NCBI GenBank assembly: GCA_030765065.1
Contig: CM060990.1
Coordinates: 661,676,618-661,740,617 of the forward strand
Reading direction: 5' to 3'
DNA from: Deroplatys truncata
Taxonomy: Eukaryota > Arthropoda > Insecta > Mantodea > Mantidae
Length of the DNA stretch: 64,000 nucleotides
The position numbers and the translations under genes are program-made. The notes under the pieces were generated by a model. The model was not told the DNA's origin, made no database searches, and worked only from the letters and a program-made list of their open reading frames with translations. The first letter of the stretch is position 1. Each line of letters opens with the position of its first letter. Of this stretch, positions 12,201-24,224 are shown one piece after another.

Positions 12201-12799
12201 TGTTTGACAAACAAACCGAAACCCAATAGTTTCTAACCTAGGACATATTGGAAGCAATAAAGGCTCTAGTGAAAAAGAAGGCACCCAAAGAAAAAGAATC
12301 ACTACCTTACGTTACGTGTTTATGATAATTAAATGGTCTGCTTGCTGTCCAGATCAAAATCCAAGTGGGGGGGGGGATTGCAGCGAACATCCATATGCTT
12401 GAATCAAAAGATCGCATCTGGTGTTCCTTTTGCCATATTTTAGACCTATGAATGATTAACGATTAAAAGGCTTGTATAGATGTAACATTGATATTGTTTA
12501 TCGTCGTTAGCATTATCTAGGAAGAAACGACGGGCCGGTCCGCCGCTACTGCAGGAACGGATTCGTATAGCAGTGCTGCGAGAGCGGCAGGCTGCCAGTC
12601 TCGTTATTCAAGAGAAACCTGCTATTATTAACAGTTAAATGTTTCACCTCTAAAATTTGACGTGAAGCTATATTTACTTCTCTTTCACAAATACAATAAA
12701 ATAAAACTAGTACCTTTAGTGATATATGTTTTCGTTTAACTCTTACCTCGCTCCAATATTTTACTTTGTGTATTTAACACAGCGTGGAACTTTAAAACA
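9235..12799. other. Unassigned intergenic sequence
   Basis: No coding region recognised. It contains an (AGT)n microsatellite at 10554-10583. A patch of repeated ATCG/TATCG words at 10770-10838 ends CCATCACTA and resembles one end of a hAT-type element, but its partner was not found. Another LTR-like patch with AATAAAG lies near 9970. Confidence 0.35.
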
Positions 12800-13040
12800 A
12801 ATCAGCCTAGACAAAGCAGTAAACCAGGTCTGAAATGTCAATTGGTCTCTAGCTTCCCAGTAGATCACTCAAGGTGCTGATGTTCTGAGGGCTGGGCAGT
12901 TAATTAGAAGCTGTACGTCCATGGTGGGTTCTGATTACACAGACCACATAGGGGCTGCCATAGATACCAAGGCCGTGGAGATGTCTGACAAGGCACTCGT
13001 GTGCAATTGGCACATATCTGGATTGCCTTAAAGGGTAGGC
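12800..13040 (-). pseudogene. LINE C-terminal fragment
   Basis: Minus-strand frames read HLHGLGIYGSPYVVC and, after a frame change, INCPALRTSAP followed by IYWEARDQLT. This resembles the zinc-finger-like tail of insect LINE ORF2 proteins (H-h-x-h-G-x..S-P..C..NCPAL..hYWxAR). Stops and frame changes show it is dead, and no reverse transcriptase is attached. Confidence 0.4.
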
Positions 13041-14138
13041 CGTTCAATTTGTGTCATGTAAAAAGTTCATGGATAGTGTTTCAGGGATAATACAGGGGAT
13101 AAAAACAATCATATGGCACACAAACACATGTCTAATAGATTTTGCGAAGTCCCCCTTCCCTTTAGATTAATGCAGATTAATTCCTGCGAACTACTGGCTT
13201 TCTGATATCCTCGGAAAGACGGGCTTTTGTCCAGTAATCTCTGCAGCTTCAACAATGTCAGGATCTTTTAACCCAGGTAAATACCGAAACAGAAGTACCC
13301 CCTCTCCTTCGGGAAAGAAAATTGGTTTTGATTGTACTACATTTTTATTTTACACTATTGATGAATAAATTAATGAAAACTATCAGAAGAAGTATGTGGA
13401 AATAGAAACATTCAGGTTTATCATCATCTTTGTAGTGAAAATAAAAGTAAATAAACAAACAAAATGAAGCTTTTGGAAATAAGTCTTACAAATGCACTTC
13501 TGACATTCACTTAAAAGCTGTTCTATTGAGAGATTTGTTGTTACTGAAGCGGCCATGTAGACAAGAGGTAGCTGATATGGGAACTTAACAGCTGCGAATA
13601 CATGCGTAAATGTACTATGTTTCACTCTTCCCTGTCGCTTCACTTTTTTTCGCGACGTAGTGACGTGATGAATACGCGCGAAACAGCCTCATCTCACTCA
13701 TTTCACTCGCTTAGGAGTTGAACATATGACCTCTCTAATCTCTCGCTGTAGCAGCACTCACTTTACGTTACAAATATCGTCGCAATCTCACTCGGAGAAG
13801 GCACTGAGTAACCAGCGCTTTAATTTGCATCAGAAACGCACTATTTCACTTACTCTCTCGTGAGAACACTCGCTGGAGTTTTTGAGTGTGTTCTACGATA
13901 TTTGGTGGGGGGGTGGGAAAGAAGGTTCCAGAACAACCCCATTATCTCTCTATAGCGCTTCTGATATTTACGCTAGGTGAGAGCATTTATCTCTTCAACC
14001 GTTAGTCGGTCATTTCCTCACGATAAGCTGGGGCTATAGCAGCTGCGTCAGTATATACAACCAAGGATGCATATTGCTTTAGTTGATATTTGTGTAAGAT
14101 AAATCTGAAATGTTTATTTTCTTTTTTGACTTGTTTAA
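13041..14138. other. Unassigned sequence
   Basis: Nothing recognised. A short G run lies near 13907. Confidence 0.35.
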
Positions 14139-14989
14139 GGGTACCCATAGCTGAAATTTTTATGTCCCAAAAATATTTTCAACCGTTAGCTTAAATTACA
14201 TACTATAGCCTTTGCGCTCAAAGCTCTTTAAAGCTTAAACATATGACCATTTAAATGTCCAAAAGCACGCGGTCTAATGACCTGTATTTACTTCCAATAC
14301 CTTTTACTCGACGTTGATTTTTCTTACACTTTTGCGTATTAAAAATGTTCCATACAATGCAGTTTGTAACAAACGTTGTCCAAATTTTCAACAAACTCAG
14401 AGTAAATGAACTTAAAAAAACCTGGCATACACGTTTTGCTGCATGCTTAACTTTCTCATGATATGACTAATTAATTTAATCACTGAGGATAGGTGCTTAG
14501 AAAAATGATATTTAGACATTTAATTTTTTTCTGAAAGTACGAGAAGGGTGAAAAGAAATCTATACCTAAATTTAGTGTTTTAGTATTTAAGTAAAGCTGC
14601 GATATTTTGATTGTTAAAACTAATTATTTCCTTGCTTGTTGGCCGTGGTCTAGAGATCATGTCATTTTCTGACGATTCTTCACACTTTGGTGGACATCCT
14701 CAGAGGGACACGTGTAATATTGTTCACGTCTTCTCTGTAAAAGACTGTTCGTGAAAGCCTACGCCATTATTTGGCACTATTTTTATTTTTAAAACATTAC
14801 GGCTTCTGCATCGTATGTAACACCTGTTTAACTAGTATAATACAAGTAAAATAAAATTATTTCTCAAAACTATTCAAGATATATGCATAAAATTTAAAAC
14901 ACACAATTGTGGAAGAGCAGTGTGTAACAAAATTTTCAAAACATATAGATAAAAACTACAATGTTTAGAAATTTCACCTATGGGCAACG
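14139..14989. mobile_element. TTAA-flanked non-autonomous element (piggyBac-like)
   Basis: It lies between two TTAA copies (14135-14138 and 14990-14993). The left end reads GGGTACCCATAGCTGAAATT and the right end, mirrored, CGTTGCCCATAGGTGAAATT, an imperfect inverted repeat of about 20 bp. 851 bp, no ORF. The TTAA duplication suggests piggyBac-type mobilisation. The interior at 14671-14705 holds a hammerhead-like motif on the minus strand. Confidence 0.55.
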
Positions 14990-14993
14990 TTAA

Positions 14994-15507
14994 ATGACGA
15001 TATCCTAGGGCCTCACTTCAGTGCAAGAAAACGTGCTCACTTTAACACCTGTGCTTTAGTTTGACAGACTGAGAAAATCACGAGTATTCAGAATACGTCA
15101 TACACCTTCATTTAATTATTCTCTGCTATTCATCAGAAAATGACAATGCAAATGCTTCAATTCCTTCTGTGCAATATTAAACTCAATCTAGATTAAACAG
15201 ATTAACTACTACACTACAGAATTAATCATAACTGCATCTACATGGGAGGTTTATTACTTTACCAGCAAAACCAGAAGCTGTGCTCACGTTATTGTATTAA
15301 GTAAAGAAATTAGTCTGCAATTCTAATTTCTACCACTTCCCCCCTCTCTTTCCCCATCTCTATCCCTCTTTTTTTCACATTTTCAAATACCTTTCTCATC
15401 TTCACTCCCCCCTTCATCGCCTTTGCTCCCGCTCTCTCGTCTTGTAAATGATGTTTTATGCTTTGAAATCTGGCAATAAACATTTTTGCTTAACGGATAT
15501 TTCAACC
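14994..15507. other. Unassigned, with polypyrimidine tract
   Basis: 15331-15440 is strongly pyrimidine-rich on the plus strand. No gene seen. Confidence 0.4.
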
Positions 15508-15767
15508 AGGCATAGAAATTCTTAAGCAGTTGGCTTTAAGTTAACTACACTCATACCATTATCATTACAACGAAAGTAAACAAAAGAGGCATAGGGTTAC
15601 TGAAGACAGGTAAAACACGTTCCGGTCAGTGCTGCCTGTAAACGCCAACAGGGTATACGAGGGTGTGGTGGTGTTTATCTGCGACGTCACTACATATAGC
15701 CCAGTAACAGTGGGTTCAATCTAAGTTCCTATCACCCTGGCTTTAATGCTTGGAAATTACTATGCCT
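15508..15767 (+). mobile_element. AGGCATAG-ended MITE, copy 1
   Basis: 260 bp with inverted ends (AGGCATAG...CTATGCCT). Its interior matches the reverse complement of 58575-58832, sharing GCGACGTCACT, CAGGTAAA, CCAACAG and CTGGCTTTAATGCTT. No coding content and no target duplication recognised. Confidence 0.6.
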
Positions 15768-16424
15768 GCTTATAACGTAAGCAAAACAAAAGTTTGCTGC
15801 GTTTGCAAAGTAATTTGATCTACGCTGTTTCTCGTGGTAACTGGTTTACGCACACTAATAATAAAGAAAAATAGGGTTAACTTATTAAACATTCCTCTAG
15901 TGAAATTCATTGGGCAATTATTTAAAGAAGCCATAGAACCTAAATTCTAAGAGGACCTACGGTACGTTATGTATCAAACCTCATAACAATATGATCTACC
16001 CTTCTTGCGTGAACACACACACGGAGCGTTGTGGCATCCCAGTTCAGCGATATGCACTTGTAAGCCTGCGTCTGTAACACACATGCGGGTTGGTCCGGTT
16101 ACCTGGTTAAAGGCTAACTTGCCGCTCTTCATTCTTACCTTACAGTCCCGCAATGACTACAACTGTAGCGCATTCAGGTAGCCGGGTCAGCCTGCAAGGG
16201 TAATATCAGCAGCACGCTAAAGGGCGCGTAGCACTAAGCTGTGATGCAATATCGCGTCTTTTCATTCTTTAATTTTTATGGTTATAACTTGAGACACGTT
16301 ATACGTGTTCCTAGTTTTTGTCTCGAGTTAGTGCATGAAATAGATCCTGTAGAGTTGGTGCAAGCATTCGTGTACAGCCTGGGCTTCAGGATTGACCATT
16401 ATAGAGTGTAATTGAAACCGAGTT
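15768..16424. other. Unassigned sequence
   Basis: Nothing recognised. Confidence 0.35.
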
Positions 16425-16706
16425 TTCTTTTATTTGTGGACACTCTTTAACTAATAAGGTCCTTAGCGTCCCATTTTATATTGGGCGTGAAAGACCGTAA
16501 ATTTTGCTCAGAGGCCTCTTTATCAGGCTTTGAGGTCTTTTACGTGCCGTAAATCTACGACACGGGACCACCGGCTTTGCTTCCCTTCCGAAGGAAGCCA
16601 AGCTAAGGATTTTTACGCCCCAAAAAATCCATCGCCCTCCGCTATGTTTGAACCCACGACTTTGGGAACTAAAGGCTAGCATGGTACCCCTAGACCACGG
16701 AGGACA
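16425..16706 (-). mobile_element. tRNA-derived SINE family A, copy 1
   Basis: On the minus strand the head is tRNA-like, with an A box close to TGGTGTAGTGG and a B box in GGGTTCAAAC. It is followed by the family body: GATGGATTTTT, GTAAAAATCCTTAGC, TTCCTTCGGAAGGGAA, a CACGTAAAAGA-type block and a tail near GTCCATAAATAAAA. Six other copies or pieces are in the window. Confidence 0.85.
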
Positions 16707-16779
16707 TTATAGACGGTAGTATCACGTTTAGCTTATAAATAGAAAATGGTCCAAAAATGTCTAACAACATTAATTGTTA

Positions 16780-16852
<73 letters not shown>
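16780..16852. repeat. (TTA)n microsatellite
   Basis: About 73 bp of near-perfect TTA units. Confidence 0.95.
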
Positions 16853-16856
<4 letters not shown>

Positions 16857-16959
16857 AGTATATATACCTTTCTTGGTTTAAGTATAAGCAGCCAGAATGG
16901 GAAGAAAAAAGAGATTGCAAAAAAGAGATTTACGATAGCATGTGTTTCCTATATTAATG

Positions 16960-17440
16960 ATTTTCCTATGGCAGTATGAAAACTTAAAAATTTAACCAGA
17001 TGACTGAAAAATTCAATGCCATAGCCGGGATTTGAACCACGGATCTCCCGGTCTCTGTCCGGTTGCTCTAACCACTGAGCTACCACGGCAACATGCCAGC
17101 ACGACAGTAAATACTCCAGCTGATTCGTATTTTTCCCGGTAAACCACAAGGAGATCTCAAAGCCCGGGTCTTAAAGTACTTACAGCATTGTAAGTCGCCA
17201 TTGGAGTATGCCATCTCAATACAATTTGAGATCTCCTTGTGGTTTACCGGGAAAAGTGCGAATTAGTTGAATTTAATGTCGTATTGGCATGTTGCCATGG
17301 TAGATCAGTGATTACAGCAACCGGACGGAGACCGAGAGTTCCGTAGTTCAAATCCCGGCTATGGCATTGAATTTTTCAGTCACCTGATTCTACCTTTCCA
17401 ACCCTGTCCAACACACGGCTTGTGTGAAAGAACAATTAAT
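16960..17440. mobile_element. tRNA-like foldback repeat family F, locus 1
   Basis: Two inverted copies of one unit. The left arm (minus, about 16985-17161) and right arm (plus, 17225-17430) each hold a tRNA-like segment with an A box (TAGCTCAGTGG on the left, slightly diverged on the right) and the B box GTTCAAATC. Outside these is CATTGAATTTTTCAGTC, and inside is GAGATCTCCTTGTGGTTTAC. The left copy (17023-17095 on the minus strand) can be drawn as a full cloverleaf with a paired acceptor stem. Because of the downstream repeat body and multiple copies I call it SINE-derived, not a functional tRNA gene. Both pol III-type promoters point outward. Confidence 0.7.
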
Positions 17441-18447
17441 TTTAAAAATTTAACAATTTCACAATTTTTCACTGAAGTATCGTCCTCTGTAATGGACTTA
17501 CAAGCTAATGTTTGGGGTAAAACACCTGTAAGGAGGCTAGGGTCTTGAATGACAGAAGCCCTCTATGAGTGATCAGTTAATTAACCCAAAAATGGCCCAG
17601 TAACCGAAGAAAATTGCGATAAAGCCATAGGTTATACGAGTCAGCCCAGGAGATATGGCCCAGCACCTCCGGAATGCGGGCCAGAAACACCTCAGCCAAA
17701 CTTTGACGCTATATTAAGTATTCTAAAAATCTAAAATGTCAGTATGTAAAAGTTAAATACATACATTTACGTTGCGGGAAAAAACTACGGATTTTATATG
17801 TTGATTCATTCAATTTGGAAGAAATGGAATTTTAGGGGAAATGTACTTCTCTAGCACAATTTATTTATTTATTCTTTTTTTTTTTTGTAATCCATAAAAA
17901 TATTTCTGAAAACATTCACGTTTTGAAACCCAGTAACACTTGTCTGCACTAGTTTGTTTACTCATATATTCTGAAGCGATAATTCTGTGGCCACAAAAGA
18001 AACAGTTATTATTTACGAAGTTATTGGCAATTAATCAAAATCAGATATGATAAAACCCTACAATTTTTATCTCAGGAATATAAAATTAACACCACTAAAA
18101 AGCCCGTAGAAAGTCACCACATTGTTGTCATTCTTGTAAATATTAGTTAATAAATGACACCATAATCACGCAGTTTTAGTTTCAAGATTTTCTCTACTGT
18201 AATAAAGCCCACGCTGTTGCCTTTGTTATATTTAAACGCGTCGGCGTGGGTGACGCGCAGTTCTATTGTATTCGTGGGGACTTCACCGAGCTGTAGGGCA
18301 AAAAGTAACGTCCGTCTAACGTTGCATAAGCCACAACTGAAGTTTGAACGGCGTCAATGAGGGATCGCCGAATGTTAGCAAAAAGGAAATTAACCAATGG
18401 GAATATTCTAAAACCTGACTACATATAGAATATCACCTAGTAGTATA
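17441..18447. other. Unassigned sequence
   Basis: No gene. 17520-17700 is less AT-rich but unrecognised. Confidence 0.35.
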
Positions 18448-18748
18448 CAGGCTGTTCCAGGACCTCTACGACAAACTGAGGAACGATAGATTCTGTAGAG
18501 GGGACCTACCAAACCTAATCGGACCTAAGGGACAAGAAAGAGGGATGTCACTTGATTCAGGGGTTGTAAACAAAGTGTCAAATTGTACTGCTGTGCCTCT
18601 CAAATCTATCCTACCGGATACGCCTCAAACAGGGGTGAATACCTCTGTAACAATGCGTCACAGAATGGTGGATGCTTGACAAAAAATGTTTCTCCCTACG
18701 AGATCTATCGTTGCTCAGAGTTTGTCGCAGAGGTCTTGAAACATCCTG
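18448..18748. mobile_element. TA-type MITE
   Basis: 301 bp between TA dinucleotides. The left end is CAGGCTGTTCCAGGACCTCT and the right end, mirrored, is CAGGATGTTTCAAGACCTCT. The similarity extends through CGACAAACT and AACGATAGAT for about 50 bp. No ORF. It is consistent with a Tc1/mariner-mobilised MITE. Confidence 0.75.
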
Positions 18749-19139
18749 TATAAACATAGGGTAAAATAGTCAGCCGGCGTCTAAATATTCCTGTAGTAAG
18801 TCTGTGTACACTCTTGAATATAAACAGTTATTATTCTCGAGTTGATATGTAATTCCTTGTAGTGCTACAAACAGCTGTAGAAAGAAAACTGAAATCAGCA
18901 ACTGATTAAAAGGCGAAGTATTAATCGCGTATTGCCTACAGCGTTGCAAAGAAGGTAAAGCGATTGACAATAAATCGCCGCGTAAGAAAGTTATAACCAT
19001 AAATGTCACGGAGAGGTGGAGGGCAAAGTAACGCCCTAACAGCAAAGAAATATTATGTGTTTCACAATACGGAATCTTGCAAGGGACATAGTGGTTCTAA
19101 CAGTGTCAACGAAAGTGAAATCATTGTGTTTTCCTTTGT
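18749..19139. other. Unassigned sequence
   Basis: It holds a 91-aa minus-strand open frame with hydrophobic segments, but without any motif or repeat support. Confidence 0.3.
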
Positions 19140-20109
19140 TGTGAAGCAGTATTTTTAACACTTAAATGATTTCAGTCTAATTATATAATATATAAATTCA
19201 ATAATAGCCCGCCTTAAAGCAATATGTGTATGTAACAATACATAAAAATGTATATTACAGTCATGTAATAATGTTATCTGAATGTATTACGTAATTTAAT
19301 AATGTAGGAGCTGTGAGAATAATAGGTTAGAAGTTGTTAACAATGAGGTAACAATGAGGTAACTTTGAGTCAATAATGAGTAAGAAAGTTTAACAATACT
19401 ACTTGTGATTCTTGGAGTAACAATAATGTAATTTTTGTGACAGTTTATAAAATACCCAATCAACAACCAGAAAAAGCTTTAGTTAAATAATAGTATTCTA
19501 TTGGATTAGAAATAACCAATCGGAAACTGAAATATAGCAAAATTTCAAATCTAGAAGTCAGTTGCTTGTAGACAGTGCTCATAACTGGAGCGTTGCTAGC
19601 AGACAGTGTTACTAATCAGACGCGAGATGCGTTCTCGAGAAATATAATACGTATTTTGTGTGAGAAAATAGTTAACGTATTCAAAAAGTGCAAGTAATTA
19701 ACAAAAGAATCTCACAGCTCTCCATATCAGTGAAGTGTTATTTAAATCGTGTCAAGCATTAATAAATGGAGTGAAGAAAAGCTTAAAATCTGTGTAAGCC
19801 TGCATTCTTCATGCTAAGACATCCATGTCTAAGAAAAATACTGATGCAGCCGAGGCAAACATAAATATATAATATTTAAAGAAACAGTCAAAATTACAAA
19901 GTTAATATTTTTTTTAAACATCTTTTTGGGGCAAAGGTCACCGGAAAGTACATTTGGGGCGAAGGCTACCGGAAACTTTTTACCATACGTGCAGTTGCAA
20001 CTGCTTCAAGTTCGGCTCCCCAACATAAGAACTATAATACATCTTCAAACTGACTTTCCATACGTAGCAACAACAAACATTCTTCAAATTGACGCCCAAA
20101 ACGTGGTGC
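19140..20109 (+). mobile_element. Old LTR, family B copy 2, with primer-site remnant
   Basis: It begins TGAAGCAGTATTTTTAACAC and is homologous to the copies at 2576-3968 and 26748-27585. The LTR ends near 20086 at CTTCA, followed by a PBS-like stretch at 20090-20109 (TGACGCCCAAAACGTGGTGC). That stretch is close to the tRNA-Lys-type site TGGCGCCCAACGTGGGGC seen in the young element at 50.8 kb. Two further degenerate PBS-like modules lie just upstream, near 20008 and 20047. About 190 bp of decayed leader follows before the mariner; no pol is present. An old fossil. Confidence 0.65.
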
Positions 20110-20300
20110 AAACATACGTAAATATACTATCTATCTCAATTTCATCCTCAGGATCGTCTCCGAGATGAATCCCGGTTCCTTGAAACGACGCAGAGTTCAG
20201 AGGACTCCTCTAGACCGGGCACATCATCCATCGATAAGCAGCAACAAACGCTGCAATTCCTGGGCAATAACGCAAACGTTAAATATTTTAAAACATTTTA

Positions 20301-21174
20301 CGAGGGCTGATCAACAAAGACAGACTGATTTTTTCCTGTAGCTTCCGTGATAGTTTCGTATCTGTAACATAAATATTTGAAAAGAGCGGGTTTTTATGTA
20401 TAATGTTGGTAGGCCGCAGCACTCTCGTATTGGTAGGTTGGTAGTAATGCTCTATTTTGTAGACCCTACGTGCATACCAGACAATGGAGTGATGCATTTT
20501 TTAAATCGATTATCACCGGTGATGAGTCATGGCTGCATCATTATGATCCTGAAGGAAAACAAGCCAGCACAGTGTGGAAATCGCCAGATTCTCCAACACC
20601 AAAAAAGGCAAAAGTTGTTCCATCTGCAGGGAAAGTGATGGTGATCACATTTTTTGACTGTAATGGAATGATTTATCAGCATGCAGTTCCCCCTCACACT
20701 GCTGTTACAGCAGCATACTATACACGTCAGTATTGGCTACACTGAGGAAGCACATTGCAAAGAAACGACCAGAGCTTTCTCGGACTGGGTGGCGACTTCT
20801 CATGACAATGCACGGCCTCACGTCGCAAATCAAGTCATGTAGTTTCTGGCTCGATTCAACATTACCTGTGTACCACATCCACCTATTAGCCCCGATCTTG
20901 CACCCTGTGACTTTCTTTTTATTCCCATCACTAAAGGCAAAGCTTAGGGGTATTCGATTTGAGAACTCTGAAGCAGTGCTCAAGAAAGGTGAGGCGATTC
21001 TCAAGGACCTGACAAAGAATGGTCTGCAGCACGTGTTCAAGGACTGGCAGAGACGCTATAAAAAGTGCATTGAAGTAGGAGGGGACTACTTTGAAAAAGA
21101 TCATGTAAACATTGAATTGGAGTAATAAACATCTGTGAAAAAAATCAGTCTCAGTCTTTGTTGATCAGCCCTCG
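20301..21174 (+). mobile_element. Mariner element with both ends, broken transposase
   Basis: The terminal repeats CGAGGGCTGATCAACAAAGA and their mirror at 21147-21174 are flanked by TA on both sides. The transposase keeps GDESWLHHYDPEGKQAS (first Asp) at about 20518, SHDNARPHVA with the second Asp at 20804, and SPDLAPCDF with the third Asp at 20909, giving the mariner DD34D spacing. The C-terminus CIEVGGDYFEKDHVNIELE ends at 21125. The N-terminal DNA-binding region is deleted. The frame changes near 20740, 20790 and 20915, and an in-frame TAG lies about 11 codons after the second Asp. It is non-autonomous but has intact ends. Confidence 0.88.
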
Positions 21175-21176
21175 TA

Positions 21177-22401
21177 TATCTATTTCTAGGGATTACCGTT
21201 GTAATTTTAAATGATATTTATGAATTGTTATGTATTCAGAAATTATCCAACAGTTTCATATCACATTTGATTTATACATATTTGAATATGTTTTAGTAGA
21301 AATTACTTATGTCCGTAGTTGTTACTTTAATATTTTGCACCGTGGTATACTTTGTTTTCAGTAGTCTTCTGTTAAAGGAAGCAGAATTTTTCAATAAATG
21401 TTTTCTCAATAATATTATTATTTTGGTATACAAGTAATGATCCTTAACAATGTTTATTGAAATAACTGCAGACTTTGTACACACTGACATCTGAGTGTTA
21501 CATGTTAGGGTTCTAGTAATTGCCTACTTAGTAGGCTTCAAAGCCTTACACGTCGAAGTCAATAACTTGATTTTAAGCATACTGTTATACGGGATAGAAC
21601 ATATAAAGAGCTCCGCATTTTAAACAAATGAGAAAAGGAAAATAACATCTGTGCGCTCATAGAAAATAATGTTACCAATGTTTTATGTTAGGAGGGACGC
21701 AATATATTAATTTAGATTTTATGTTTGTGTTTTCCCGTTTAATTTCCGGTACAATCTGATATCCTATCAATAATCACCCTCCTCCAAGAGCCATATGTAA
21801 TTAAACCACGTTGAGTGTCTTCTCCCCAGGTCCCGAGAACCGCTTTTTTTAAATGTGTCATACTCATGACTGAAAAGCTCCTCCTAGATGTTCAAATTCT
21901 GCGAAATGAAAGTTCTCGCACATATTCCTTCAAAGCCCCGTAAATAATGTGATTAGTGGGGGAAAATTGGGAGGGTACGGCGTTTAGTAGCACTTTGAAA
22001 ACACACCTCAACAATGTCACCGTTACGGAGGGAAATAACTACACAGTAACGTTGAGAGGCTTTCATTCAGGAGATTACGGGTTCAAATTCTGTTGGGCCA
22101 GCCACCCTGACCTTGCGTCTCTTTTTATGATGTTTCTCAGATCGACAAGCGATTGCTGAAGCGGTTTTTCTTCAACCACGAGTTTCCTGTACACAATATT
22201 TCCTTTCATTCTTTCACCTTCACATGTTTCACGGTTACAGGACCAGGCGAAGGCGATTGGCGCGTGGCGGAGAGGCAGTGGAGTTTACGCTGTGTAAAGT
22301 CTCTCTTTCTGGCCCTTAGATGGCCGGGTGCCACTCCTGAGGCTGATCGTTCACGAGAATCCCATATTTGAGGATGGCGCAGGCAGGATTTAACTACTGC
22401 G
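21177..22401. other. Unassigned sequence
   Basis: Several short ORFs without motif support. No repeat shared with the window. Confidence 0.35.
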
Positions 22402-22559
22402 AAACTTAGCGTCCCATTCTATACTGGGCGTTTTGCTCAGTTGCCTCTATCAGGCTTGAGGTTCTTTTACGTGCCATAAATCTAGATACGGGATCACCGG
22501 TTAAACCCGCGACTTCGGGAACTAGAGGCTAGCATGGTAACCACTACACCACGGAGGAC
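22402..22559 (-). mobile_element. SINE family A, copy 2 (partial)
   Basis: Minus-strand SINE with the head CCTCCGTGGTGTAGTGGTTA and the GAGGCTAGCATGG block. Part of the middle (the B-box side and the GATGGATTTTT segment) is deleted relative to other copies. Confidence 0.8.
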
Positions 22560-22861
22560 GGCCAGGCTGACGCCGGAGTCAAGATTGGGGTCACTCTGGA
22601 ATGGTTAGGGATCCTGGATTTGCTAGTATCAATCGTCGTCAGGATGTATCTGCTCTTGGGGTATCCCCTTCGTCCCTACCTTCCAGTGGGCGCGTAAGAC
22701 ACAATGAACCTACTGATATGAGGCAAGTGCTGAGCTCCGATGACTGGGGGCTCCCTTCGTCTATCCTAGTGTAACCGTCACTCTTTCAGGAAGTGATTTT
22801 CCATACGGATGCGTGTTTTTCCACAGACTTCGACTCATTGACCATCCGTGATTCTCTACAG

Positions 22862-23014
22862 CAGAGATGGCGAAAACAGGACTCGCGAGTCATTTTGACT
22901 CGTAGGCGCCGTTCCCTCTGCAACCGTCCCTTTGTTTTTCACATGCTGCTGAGTGATGCAGTGCGTGTTGCATATTTGATGACTCGAGGAAGGAAGTCGT
23001 TTTCGCCACCCTTG
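22862..23014. mobile_element. hAT-type MITE with 8-bp duplication
   Basis: 153 bp flanked by CTCTACAG (22854-22861 and 23015-23022). The ends are CAGAGATGGCGAAAAC and, mirrored, CAAGGGTGGCGAAAAC, with GACTCG words further in. The 8-bp duplication and the CA-G-TGGCGAA ends are typical of hAT elements. The 120-aa ORF crossing it is a by-product of the palindromic structure. Confidence 0.8.
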
Positions 23015-23022
23015 CTCTACAG

Positions 23023-24224
23023 TGTTTACACCTTTTTCCAGAGACACGGTCCTTTATCAGTGTCTATGGTGTTCAGTCATGTATTGACCACACTTGGAGG
23101 AATGCGCTGTAAAGTATTCACATTGCAACTCTCTTGGTCTTTCACCAGAAGCTGAAACACAGTAATAACTTCTGGCGACTGCAGTCGACATACTTAATAC
23201 TCCATGAAGCGTGGCGGACCAAAGTGATCTAAGCCCCGAAACTCTGGAAAACAGTTTGTGTTCTTCGTCAATGTCGGGCTATGTGATATACATGTCTATT
23301 TCAGTACACCTTGCGGTTGACAAATGCATCGCTAGGTGGTGCTGAATGTATATTCAAACACCAGTTTCAGGTAAAGGGTTTGTAAGCCGTAGCCCGCTTC
23401 TTTTGTTTGTGATTCTGGTGTTCCGTATATTGTTTTTTGTTTTGTTGTATGAAGAATGGAACATCAGAGAAACAACCAAACAAGAAGCGCAAACGGATAA
23501 AAGAAAAGATACTGGCATACTCGAGCAGCACGAGACAGCTAAGATGAAATAACTGAAATCTTCAAGGCATTGATATTTTAGGTTGTGAATCTTGTCGAGT
23601 GTTGACACCAAGAATCAATCTGAAGAGCTTCTTCACCGCAGAACTTTCGAATCATTCCTTTGAACGAATCTAGAAACGATATACGCACAATGCTAAGTTT
23701 TTGGGTGAAGAAAAACCACGAGTTCTTTTGGGAAATTCTACCTGCCTGAATGTCTTTTAAAGATAAATTTGATGTCTTGGTGCAAATAACAAATATTTTT
23801 TTAAACTTTTACTTGTGCTTATTGGCAATGAAAAGGTTTTTCAATAAAAATAATTAGGACATCTTTTTAAAATTCTATCTGTATTACTGTCCCTTGTTGA
23901 TTATTACGATTAAGAGAAAGCAGGGGTATAATAACGGTCGGATTTTGAGAGCTTCCTAATTTTTTACCAGAAGAACTTAGTTGATATCCTTACTTTAACA
24001 ACCCCAAAAAGTATTACATGTAAATATATACAATCCATGTTTCCCTTGTTTTGTATGCTTTCTAAATCACAAATTTCAACAGCGTTCATAATACATTTTC
24101 CCTCCCTCTCAGAACAAAAATATTTTGCCACTTAGAATCACTACGCCCCAGCATGTGGATAGCGGGAAAAATAAGTGTAAATCAATATATACGTTTCTTG
24201 TACATTTTTATATCTATCACCAAA
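23023..24224. other. Unassigned sequence
   Basis: Nothing recognised. Confidence 0.35.

Noticed and set aside
17023-17095. Cloverleaf-capable tRNA gene on the minus strand with a paired acceptor stem
   Set aside because: The same sequence recurs at 17290, 50050, 50410 and 55540 with shared flanks, so it is a SINE-like repeat head; a functional tRNA gene is unlikely.
18770-19045. 91-aa hydrophobic minus-strand ORF
   Set aside because: No motif, no splice or promoter context, not repeated.
22793-23155. 120-aa plus-strand ORF
   Set aside because: Runs across the palindromic hAT MITE and its flanks; no protein family.
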